16,551 nt of DNA from Byssochlamys sp. IMV 00236 (Eukaryota > Ascomycota > Eurotiomycetes > Eurotiales > Thermoascaceae), in the NCBI GenBank assembly GCA_001931875.2, contig MSJH02000742.1, forward strand, positions 1 through 16,551. The letters run 5' to 3'. A program made the position numbers and the translations under genes. Below, in pieces: positions 9,276 through 16,551 of the stretch. Position 1 is the stretch's first letter; every line of letters begins with the position of its first letter. The notes under the pieces are model-generated. The model saw nothing but the letters and a program-made list of their open reading frames with translations, searched no databases and was not told the DNA's origin.

Positions 9276-9356
9276 CCTCTTAATAAACAGTTACTGCTTC
9301 ATTCAATCTGAGATACAATTAGTGATATTGTTTATCTCCTTCGATCATTGCTAGAC
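8263..9356. other. Gene-poor AT-rich region with homopolymer tracts
   Basis: No gene is supported on either strand. Notable structures are a T14 run at 8683-8696, a palindrome GTCCG-GG-CGGAC at 8729-8740 inside a wider inverted repeat (8721-8732 with 8772-8781), and a T32 run at 9244-9275. The region may be degraded transposon sequence downstream of the pseudogene. Confidence 0.5.
9244..9275. repeat. Poly-T tract (32 nt)
   Basis: Uninterrupted run of 32 T. It could be the poly(A) tail of a minus-strand retroposed copy, but no recognisable retrosequence lies next to it. Length may vary by replication slippage or assembly error. Confidence 0.9.
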
Positions 9357-9885
9357 ATGCGAACCCAAACTGAAAACGACATTAATAGTAAATGATCTGA
9401 TATAGCTACAGAACATGAAAAAGCAACATGTTTCCTAATTAGAAACTTTAATGGATTTAATCTGTCAACTATACAGATTTAAGATATTGGCTAATATCTT
9501 GCCAATACAGTTTACTCCCTTCAAGCTTGACGAATAAGACATGCATCATACCTAACCAGCACCATAAACATCGATAGTATATTTTACATTGATATCAGCA
9601 CAATTTCTGATGAAATTCCACAAGTACTGTTTGCGCAACAATACGAAGAAAGCATGAAAAAACAGGCTGATTCATAAAGATCATTATCCTTTAATCCTTT
9701 ACAGCAGTACCTATGTACGAAACTCTGGGCGTCGAGTCTCAAAAGACAAAACAACTTGGCTTTGGTGCAGCAAGAGTGTGGGTTGCTTCCAAGTATTTAC
9801 TTCTATTTATCATGCTAATTGACTGAGACTTTCTTACATAGCATTACTAGATAATCAAACCACCTCTTGGAAATATGTTGTATAG
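9357..9885 (+). CDS. Small hypothetical protein (tentative five-exon model)
   Basis: No family is recognised. A consistent path is 9357-9387, 9443-9509, 9560-9623, 9705-9792 and 9842-9885, giving 97 residues from ATG 9357 to TAG 9883-9885. Introns are 50-81 nt, with acceptors such as CTAACCAG (9559), TTTACAG (9704) and TTACATAG (9841). The segments read like protein: KTLMDLICQLYRFKILANIL, STISDEIPQ, KLWASSLKRQNNLALVQQEC and LLDNQTTSWKYVV. Exon 3 could instead run on through VLFAQQYEESMKKQ and use a GC-AG intron at 9666-9704, giving 111 residues. The gene is local and short, no domain supports it, and such paths can arise by chance, so it may be spurious or decayed. It converges on the minus-strand unit ending at 9900. 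Confidence 0.3.
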
Positions 9886-9899
9886 AGACTTTAAGCATT

Positions 9900-10585
9900 T
9901 TAAAATCTCGGTGAGATTGGTCTATTTATTTGGTAAGACTCGATATTTATATATGCTTTGTGCGTACAGGTACAACAAATATACTTATTCTTCTTGGGTA
10001 AACAGCGAATGATCTGCCCCCTTTTCCAACACCAGCGTAAACATTCTTGCACATTATCAACTTCAGTGAGGCGTCTTTTGGTGGAAGGTTTGACATATGC
10101 CATAGACATCACCAAGCTGGCATAGAGCCTACCTGGCATTTATACGTATATGTAAAGAGCACACCCAGAAGAATAAATATGAAGTCAGAAAATGGCATAC
10201 GCAGCTCTTTAACGTATAAAACGAACCTACTTTCCCATTTGTACTATTGAAATCATTTCAAAACACCAAAAAGGCATGATATACAAGGCTTTACGAAGCA
10301 AATACCGATGCTGTCAATCAGTTGTGTAGCATTGAACACATGATGCTCTGTCAAGGTATGCTCACTAGTCGTGCCAAGAGGTTGAAAAGACCGCTCTTAT
10401 TGAATCCATGCAATGAAGTTATTGATGGTATTGGAGGGTTAGATCTGCAAATAAATCAGGCCTGTAGAGTGAAATAGGAGCTGTTGGCATTGTGTGCATA
10501 ATAGCCAGGTTTTAGAGTCTGGAGAAAATGGCAGATGTGACGAAGCAAGGAGTTCTGTTTTTAATAAAATAGTAAACACGTTCAT
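9900..10585 (-). CDS. Hypothetical protein (tentative four-exon model)
   Basis: No family is recognised. Minus-strand exons 10585-10542, 10444-10366, 10310-10231 and 10116-9900 keep one frame and give 139 residues. The best evidence is the intron at 10365-10311: GTGAGC donor, CTGATTGAC branch-like site, CAG acceptor, 55 nt. It joins SGLFNLLARL to HRYLLRKALYIMPFWCFEM without a break. The last exon reads AYVKPSTKRRLTEVDNVQEC and then a basic, Cys-rich tail. The first intron has a poor donor (GTCACA), so the 5' end is doubtful. The tail may also be spliced at GTATAT after PKKN. Its stop lies 14 bp from the stop of the plus-strand unit at 9885. Confidence 0.3.
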
Positions 10586-11617
10586 ATAAAAGCAAAGCAA
10601 TACTAATTCTTCTTTTGATTGAATAAAGAGGTTTCTTGATTAAGAAGGAAGCCCTGCCTTTATGTAAAGTATTTTTAATGGATATCCTATTCTAACTTTG
10701 TCTTACATCAATATAAGCTTGTAGCTATTTAGACATGGACAAATCAGAACAAAACAAAAAAGAGGAAAGAAGGGCATGACTGATATATTGATACACAGTG
10801 TATGACACCGGTTTCAGAAGCTTATAAATCCCATTGCACGAAACTTAAATGTGATAGCTCACAAGGGACGTCCATATGTCTACTTGGCGTTCTGTTCCTC
10901 ATTTTTCTATTGGCTTTATCATTCGATCGATTGTCCCTGTATCTCACGATTTTTATAAACCAAACCGTTACACTTTCACATAGGTCTTATGGTATTGCTC
11001 TTCGGACCGTGTGCTAAAACTAATCTAAAAGAAAGGATGACATAAAAAGAAGAGATATATACCAGGTAATCATAAGATATAAACAAGTTTTTAGATGTTT
11101 TCTAGGGAAAAAAAAAAAAGCGAGAGCCTAAAAAAGGAAAGTATGAAAAATCAAAACAAGTTACCTTTTCACAGCTTGCTTTGAGGGATTGAGTGCATTT
11201 AGAGATGTTGGTATAAAACACACTCATTGGTTCTACCAACGACGTCTCTCCGCTATTTCGGATATTGGCACAAAATGGCTTTTAATAGGGAATAAAAAAG
11301 AAGACACCGACAAGCTTTTAATAGAAAAAAACATAAAAAAGGGTTGATGATGACAAAGGTGACAATAAAAGTTTAAGCGCTATGTTAAAAATATATACAC
11401 AAAAAAAGAAAGGGAAGGGGGGGGGGATCAGGGCATATAAATAGATAGAATGAAACGAAAGGGCATTTCTAGACTTATTAAAAGAAGGAGGAAAGCAATG
11501 CTAAGATGTTACACCCTGGATACCGATGGCATAAATGATTTACACGTTTTTTTTTCTTCTTTTTATCCATTGTTCCGAGGGAAGTTTAACCTAATTTTGA
11601 CATCACAAACGCACAAG
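10586..11617. other. Intergenic region between the minus-strand hypothetical gene and the GATA factor
   Basis: About 1 kb without a supported gene. A 71-codon plus-strand frame at 10802-11017 encodes a hydrophobic stretch (LLGVLFLIFLLALSF) but nothing recognisable. Another at 11450-11659 is mostly antisense to the 3' end of the GATA gene and starts only 7 nt after a TATAAATA (11436-11443). A 36-bp-spaced repeat of GCTTTTAATAG (11278-11288 and 11314-11324), an A12 run near 11108 and a G10 run (11417-11426) are present. Confidence 0.45.
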
Positions 11618-12652
11618 TCACTTCATACTCGTGTCATCGCTGTGCTTGTTCTTCTTTGAAAGCTTGGCATAATCTACTCGATTTATTAGTAGTTGTGCAA
11701 TCCTACCAATCCTCTTTCCAACTTACGAAGACCACAGGCATTGCATAATGTGCGAGCACCGTTTGGACCTCTTCTCCATTCAGGCGTTTCGGAGGTATTG
11801 CATGAATGACATTGACCTTGAAAGCTTAACCTCTATTGCATAAACTTTAGCATTCAGGCTGTATTGGTTCTTCTTCAACTTACCCGCCTTTTACGCTTTC
11901 TCAAAGGCACAGCATACTAACAAAAAGATAGATGTGAGATCCTTTTTTTTATATAAAATGAGTCATTCGAATTAAAAATAAGTACCCTCTCATCTAAATT
12001 AGCAGATGTTTGGTGTGCATTTAGCATCTGCTCCGCAGCCATCTGTTGCTTTCTTAATCGAAGTAAAGCATTCAATAGCTGGTTTGCTTTATCGATCATC
12101 TCATCCAACCAAGGCTTTATTGTATATATATCGTTGAGCTCAGCACTTGACTTTTCTCTTATGAGTTTTCCAATGATTGAGCAATGGTATATAATCTTAA
12201 ACATTACTTTGAGCCTTCTCCAATATATGTATTCATAGTTACCTCATTGACATCATGCTCTGCGGTTTGTGTTGAAAAGGATGAAGGTGTCAAAATCATT
12301 TCTATTGGAGACGTATGTTGCTTATCTTTTACAAAGATGGGTAACATAGATGTGGGTTCATTTCGTAAGTTTTGAGGTTGATGTAGAACAGAGAATGGGC
12401 TTTGATTGGCATGAGTTGGAATAGGTTCATATTGTGTAGTATGAGTGGATGGAGTGGCATTGTGGTATTTTGGTTGAGCTGATGCAGATAGGCTTACGTT
12501 ATTCATAGATAATAGTGTATTGATAGATGGTAAACTATTATTGTTGTCCTTATCATTTCCATATCGTTTATCTGCGATCCCATCTCTAATGTTTATATTA
12601 GGCTCTTTTCTTTTCCTTTTATATCATGTTTTTACCTTTCTCTAAACATCAT
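11618..12652 (-). CDS. GATA-type zinc-finger transcription factor
   Basis: Six minus-strand exons: 12652-12636, 12585-12243, 12195-11986, 11916-11884, 11832-11727 and 11673-11618. Introns are 47-69 nt, all GT-AG and in frame, giving 254 residues. Residues 1-120 are Ser/Thr/Pro/Asn-rich. Residues 121-190 form a predicted helical region ([20 protein letters not shown]). A basic run PLRKRKRRR (194-202) is a likely nuclear signal. The finger is C209-X2-C212-X18-C231-X2-C234 with TPEWRRGP and LCNACGLHYAKL, so all zinc ligands are present. It should bind GATA sites in DNA. The 18-residue loop is the form found in plant factors and WC-2-like fungal regulators, rather than the 17-residue AreA type. 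No PAS domain was seen, so a light-sensing role is not supported. The tiny first exon (MMFRER) is less certain; ATG 12506 is an internal alternative. Confidence 0.88.
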
Positions 12653-13034
12653 TGCTATTGAGAACAAGATAAGCAAAATATAAAGAAAGAAGGGAAGAAA
12701 GAAAAAGAGAGAGAGAGAGAAAGAAGAAAGAGTGCTGATGTCTCTTTTTCTTTTAAACTTAAAAAAGAGGGCTTTGATGTCAATGTGACAATTCAATTCC
12801 CATCTAGAAATGAAAATTTAGAGAGAGAAGATCAATAATACACAGTTACTCTGGGCATTCACATGGCATGTGCAACATCACTCCTTCCCCTCACTCTCTC
12901 CTTTCCTTCTTTACCCCATAATCCAGGTACCGGGGTTATATGAGGTACTTTTTAATCCAAGTTTATTTATGCAATGTATGTACAATATAATTATACTTTT
13001 TGAAGCCAAAAGCATTTTTAGTGCTTCCTTGTCT
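12653..13034 (-). promoter_or_regulatory. Promoter region of the GATA-factor gene
   Basis: 382 nt between the SGF73 stop and the GATA-factor start. It contains a (GA)n-type purine tract at about 12690-12732 and, on the plus strand, AGATAAG at 12667-12673, a consensus GATA-factor site 15 nt before the start codon. A plus-strand frame at 12870-13091 is not convincing. Confidence 0.45.
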
Positions 13035-14641
13035 TTAACTATGTCGAAATCCGTCATTTTCTATCCCTATTTTAGGTGTTATGGCGTCTAATAAAATGGT
13101 CCTCAACCGGATGCATTGGCGTTTGCGTTTAGTGTAAGAATAATGTTTTTCTGCTAATGGTCTAGGTTGGCTAAATTGTAGGGCTTGCATCACATTTTCC
13201 AACTCTTCGTCAGAATCAGCATAAAACTCTTCCTCCTTGCCTTGTTTAGCCAGTGGTTCGCTTTTTGATGGCTTATTTGAGTGTAATAACAATGATTTTT
13301 CTTGCAGTTTTTTATGATGCTTCAATAGCTGTTCTGAGTCATTTAGCACAATATCATTTCCTATGACTCGGGGTTAATGTTTGAACAGAGACGAAATCAT
13401 TCATTCTTCTTTTTTGATTTTTCTCACCAATGGACTTTATAATAGGCTTCTTTTGGTATGCTGCCAAGAGTACATTATATGGCTGAGATCTGCCTTCTAC
13501 TGCGCGTTTGGCACTCATCGAGTGAGTTTTACATTTTATTGATCTTGTACAGGGAAGACCATCTGGGCCATATATCACTCCACATTGCTTATCCAAGTCC
13601 AAGGGTGCTTTAGTTATGGTTTATTTAATCTTTTAGTTGGAACATAAGAATATAATCTATGATAGAACTACCAGATTTACCTTTTCCTCTCCTTAGTTTC
13701 TTACTTTTTTTCTTTTCAAGTATTGGTTTTCCATTTGATTCTGTATCTGTATCTGTATCTTTGATGGGGTGAGTAATCAAGGGAAAGAGCTTATTTGAAT
13801 ATATAAGGTTACCTTCGATACTACCAGGACGCAGCCTCCTCTTTTTATCAGATGATTTCAATGCATACTCTTGATTTGATAAAGCACTAGACATTAATCT
13901 ATCACCCAAGCATGTTTCTAAAAAGAAATTCTGTTTACACATGATCTACATCCTTATTTATCGCTTTACCTGCGTGTTTCCTAAATTTGCTTGGCAGAAC
14001 AGGTCTTTGACAATTACTACACTTTACCACAATCGTTTCTTCTTCCATTGGCATTGAGCCTAGTGTTACCATATCATCTGTATTAAATTTGACTATATCT
14101 GTTGATGATTCACTTTCTGAACGACTTTCATCTTTTTATAAATCTGTTGTGAGACACCAATCTTTATTGTTGTTTCCATTGTTCATTTTACCTTCTGAAT
14201 TTAAATTGAGTGTATCCTTTATCGAACTCCATGATGATCCTTTGATATCTCCCATTATCTTTGGTCTTTTATGGATTCTATTGATACTATTCCAACTCTC
14301 TTCGTCTTGAAAAATCGCCAAAGTACCCGTTGTGACATGTTTAGGCCAATTTGCCCCTGATTGTAAAAGAGGTTTTGATAGCGAGACTATTTCTAAATAC
14401 ACACCAAAGATAAGCTTATAATACTAAACACAAATACACACAGACAGAAAAAAGAAAATAGCAGTTACTAAACTACCTGATCGAAGTTTTTCTATTTTAT
14501 TCACTTTGCTTCTCAAAGTGTGTTGTTGTTCTTCAGTTAAAAGATCTATTGTGGTTGATTTATATAAAGTTGTTTTTTTAAAAATGACTACAATTAACCT
14601 CTGGCATGTGTATGTTTCTTATGATTTCCGTTAGAAGACAT
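13035..14641 (-). CDS. SGF73: SAGA-associated factor 73 (ataxin-7 homologue, SCA7 domain)
   Basis: Minus-strand exons 14641-14599, 14545-14477, 14392-14192, 14131-13970, 13917-13681 (possibly split by a 54-nt intron at 13812-13759), 13607-13428 and 13360-13035. The product is 405 residues, or 387 if the extra intron is removed. The first zinc motif is C142-X2-C145-X11-H157-X3-C161 (KCSNCQRPV...KHAETC). The SCA7 motif C-X10-C-X5-C-X2-H follows in [20 protein letters not shown] and [18 protein letters not shown]. The C-terminus has the usual PRPLAE and a basic end. In yeast the first motif holds the Ubp8-Sgf11-Sus1 deubiquitinase module and the SCA7 part anchors it to SAGA, which removes ubiquitin from histone H2B. 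Both zinc sites are intact. The first exon and its GTTAAT donor are the least certain parts. Confidence 0.93.
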
Positions 14642-15048
14642 GTATGCAACCAACTCAGTTTTAACGCTTGCTCAGCAAGATATAAGTAATAAATAAAAAA
14701 ATAAAAAAAAACCCTTTAAAAAGAGAAAGAAAGAGAGAAAGAGAGCTCTTCGACGTCACAAAGTGATTGGCAGATTGACTCTCTTATTGGGATAAACGCT
14801 CAAGGCTTCTCATTGGCTAACGCACGTTCTTCAAAAGGAAAAAAAAAAAAATAGCCCATGCGCCAAATGCATGATTGCCTTCATACAATGCTCCTAGTCT
14901 CAATTGGTTACTTCAATTGATTACGTTTTCATGAAAAGATTAACAAAGCTTTCTTTTACTTGGCCCTGCAATACTTTAGATACTGTTTTCTTATAAACGG
15001 CTTTTCGAATGTACACAGAGAGCCATAGAAAAAGCCATAGCGAAAGCA
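14642..15048 (-). promoter_or_regulatory. SGF73 upstream region with CCAAT boxes and a CRE-like site
   Basis: Read from the minus strand, CCAAT occurs at 14770-14766, 14790-14786 and 14816-14812, 125-175 nt before the SGF73 ATG, with a fourth at 14907-14903. A CRE-like TGACGTCG lies at 14758-14751. CCAAT binds the Hap2/3/5 (NF-Y) complex and TGACGT binds CREB/ATF-type bZIP factors. No coding frame is convincing here. Confidence 0.5.
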
Positions 15049-15357
15049 TTAGTAAGAGACATAATGAGAGCCATAATGAGAGCGGTCTGGCTCGCAAGGT
15101 TTGTTGTACGGGATTTTAATGGGTAATACTAGGGGCACTGCAAAATCCAAAAAAGGCAATACTTCTCCAAACTGCAAAGTGCTCTTTTGAAAGGAAACTG
15201 AAGGCTGTTCAAGTGAAAAATGCATCATATAATTCGATTTATACTGAATGCTACAACTCAAAATGACATAGCTTATAAAATGTGCTTCTAACAATAGCTT
15301 TATTTGTGCCCTGCCACTCTTTATGGGCTTAATATCAGCAAACATATAGTAGTGCAT
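15049..15357 (-). CDS. Single-exon hypothetical ORF (102 residues)
   Basis: An uninterrupted minus-strand frame runs from ATG 15357-15355 to a stop ending at 15049. The product has a mixed hydrophobic middle (AHFISYVILSCS, FLDFAVPLVLPIKI) and no recognised domain. It could be a small gene, a downstream exon of the unit at 15445-15729, or a chance frame. The 12-bp tandem repeat at 15061-15084 lies in its last codons. Confidence 0.2.
   Translation of the reverse strand: MHYYMFADIKPIKSGRAQIKLLLEAHFISYVILSCSIQYKSNYMMHFSLEQPSVSFQKSTLQFGEVLPFLDFAVPLVLPIKIPYNKPCEPDRSHYGSHYVSY
15061..15084. repeat. 12-bp tandem repeat, two copies
   Basis: ATAATGAGAGCC is followed directly by ATAATGAGAGCG. Just upstream, AGCCATAG occurs twice (around 15022-15043), so the stretch is a short, simple degenerate repeat. 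Confidence 0.8.
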
Positions 15358-15444
15358 TGAATGTGTTTATACTCTTCTCATAATATGTTGATTATTTTTC
15401 ACTTAAAAAGTAAGAGAATTGGATTTACGTTGCAAGTAGAACAT

Positions 15445-15729
15445 TTAACAGTATAACATCTTTATAGTCTCTTTTACATGACAACTTTTGGATGCTTTCT
15501 ACCAACTCAGTAGAATCATACTACTTACTCATAGTATTACATCTTGTTTCATAAAGCAAATGCCTTGATATACTCTCAATCTATTGACAACAGCTGTCAA
15601 ACAATCGAGTATTTTATTGTGGTGTTTAAATGGTTTTGCACTCATTAATTCTACTGTAGCTTGGATTCTTGTGAGCTTCTCAGTATTAAGTTGATCAATG
15701 ATGCGTAATGAGGGTGTGACTGTATCCAT
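15445..15729 (-). CDS. Small hypothetical protein (tentative two-exon model)
   Basis: Minus-strand exons 15729-15574 and 15498-15445 give 69 residues. The 75-nt intron has a GTATAT donor, a TACTGAG branch-like site and a TAG acceptor, and joins TAVVNRLR to KASKSCHVKETIKMLYC. The first exon reads well as helical protein (RIIDQLNTEKLTRIQATVEL). In the same frame, upstream codons ATALELYQCS continue the helical pattern, so a further exon may exist before ATG 15729. The helical pattern with ALELY loosely recalls an MIT or TPR helix, which is not enough to name it. Confidence 0.35.
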
Positions 15730-15945
15730 TGAGCATTGATATAGCTCTAATGCTGTAGCATATCTTCAATATAGTAAATTGCATGATTTAGAAAAGAATC
15801 TTTATGTTCAATAAAGACAATAGCAAAAGTTATTTCAAAAAATATATTTATTTATTAAAGATTATTCCCAAAAGCAAATGCTTTGCACCAAAGAAAACCT
15901 AAAAGAGAAGAAAAAAAAGAGATCGGCAACGATGCCAAAAGGCTT

Positions 15946-16460
15946 TTAAAGGTTCTGATTGCTACTGCAACGGCATTCTTTAGGTCGGCCATTGACCATC
16001 AGAACAAAGGACCAGGCACCCATAAAAACCATCAAATACCAGAGCAGCCTGCAAAGACCCGCAGTAACAGGCGTACTGTTGGGGTATGCATTAGCTGAGC
16101 CTTATCAGTTGCTAACTAGCTTATGTACCCCTTTGCGCCAGCCAGACAGCAGGAAGCATCATCAACTATCTGTCACAGCTGTGATCTCAGATAACTAGCT
16201 CCCAACTAACTACTAGCCCCCTGTAAAGATTCCAATCGAATGTTCCTAACTCTCTTTTTGGCTGCCTGAAAGCCTCCAGTTGAGTGATGAAACGAACGAC
16301 TGTTGTCAGTCCAGGACACGTGTTGAGCATCATAGAAAGAGATTGCGTAGAAATCCTTGAACACGCAATCATCGTCATGCCGAGTAAGTTTTATAAAAAC
16401 TTACCTTGACCAAAGAGAACAACCAAAAAGGATAAAAGAAAAAGTGAGAAAAGAAAAAGA
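15946..16460 (-). CDS. Partial hypothetical protein with one membrane helix (tentative)
   Basis: A GC-richer block on the minus strand supports exons (about 16460)-16405, 16355-16211 and 16100-15946. The intron at 16404-16356 is 49 nt with a perfect AAG/GTAAGT donor; the second intron (16210-16101, 110 nt) is weaker. Protein-like segments are DFYAISFYDAQHVSW, SFHHSTGGFQAAKKRVRNI and, near the C-terminus, a likely membrane helix LWYLMVFMGAWSFVLMV followed by a Cys-containing tail. The first segment, rich in Phe, comes from a pyrimidine tract behind a TATA-like TATAAAAAG (16497-16489). That tract could therefore be 5' UTR rather than coding, and the true start is unresolved. Frames on the plus strand here are also open, so the strand call is not secure. 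Confidence 0.28.
16384..16404. repeat. Perfect 9-bp palindromic hairpin carrying donor motifs on both strands
   Basis: GTAAGTTTT (16384-16392) is separated by ATA from AAAACTTAC (16396-16404). Each strand therefore begins with the splice-donor consensus GTAAGT. On the minus strand the preceding bases are CAAG, an ideal exon end. Confidence 0.85.
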
Positions 16461-16488
16461 GAGAAAAAGGAATAGAGGCAAATTCCCT

Positions 16489-16497
16489 CTTTTTATA
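16489..16497 (-). promoter_or_regulatory. TATA-like element with pyrimidine-rich downstream tract
   Basis: TATAAAAAG on the minus strand is followed by about 60 nt of nearly pure C/T (16476-16420). That combination is common in fungal core promoters. It suggests transcription leftwards into the block at 15946-16404. Confidence 0.35.
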
Positions 16498-16551
16498 CCC
16501 TTTTCTAAGTTATGTGAAGTTATTGTTTTCAATAAATAAGGTTTTACTCCT

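Noticed and set aside
12870..13091. 73-codon plus-strand frame between the GATA gene and SGF73
   Set aside because: It overlaps the SGF73 C-terminus on the other strand, and its composition is that of a pyrimidine-rich spacer.
14089..14310. Plus-strand frame over SGF73
   Set aside because: It is antisense to SGF73 exons that are joined by good splice sites and conserved motifs.
15883..16198. Overlapping plus-strand frames in the GC-richer block at the right end
   Set aside because: Neither starts with a usable ATG in good context or shows a domain. The minus-strand reading has a better donor and a membrane helix, though the choice is uncertain.
1..16551. tRNA genes, rRNA and CRISPR arrays
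   Set aside because: No B-box-like GGTTCGANNCC on either strand, no rRNA-like blocks and no regularly spaced direct repeats were found by eye.

Overview
The window looks like nuclear DNA of an early-diverging fungus, most likely a mucoralean (Mucoromycota). It is AT-rich and gene-dense. Genes are split by short introns (about 45-110 nt) with GTAAGT/GTATGT-like donors and CTAAC/CTGAC-like branch sites. All the recognisable proteins are eukaryotic, and the GATA finger and a decayed multicopy-type ORF suit this lineage. The assignment is inferred from features; no species is identified.

Layout. Positions 1-315 are the C-terminal end of an OrfB/TnpB-like, Fanzor-type RNA-guided nuclease (third RuvC Asp plus zinc ribbon), followed by a GC-richer patch with a strong hairpin that could be its guide-RNA scaffold. 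Positions 674-2502 hold a four-exon membrane-anchored UDP-glycosyltransferase. Positions 2989-5491 hold a seven-exon mitochondrial ABC half-transporter of the Atm1/ABCB7 type. Positions 5526-6388 carry a weakly supported multi-exon hypothetical gene. Positions 6719-7098 form a miniature inverted-repeat element with long degenerate TIRs and a probable 7-bp target duplication. Positions 7398-8262 are a broken multicopy-type gene. Positions 8263-9356 show no gene. Positions 9357-10585 hold two tentative small genes that converge tail to tail.

On the minus strand, 12652-11618 is a six-exon GATA zinc-finger factor with a class IVb-like (X18) finger and an upstream basic NLS. Positions 14641-13035 are SGF73, the ataxin-7-like SAGA/DUB-module subunit, with both zinc motifs intact. 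Upstream of SGF73 is a promoter-like block of CCAAT boxes and a CRE-like site. Positions 15049-16500 contain three tentative minus-strand coding units, the last entering from the right edge.

The confident genes cover unrelated housekeeping roles: Fe-S cluster precursor export, chromatin modification, transcription control and sugar conjugation. They are interrupted by mobile-element debris at 1-375, 6719-7098 and 7398-8262. Exon boundaries were read by eye from splice signals and reading-frame continuity. Genes without a recognised family are tentative, because several consistent splice paths can often be drawn through AT-rich DNA.
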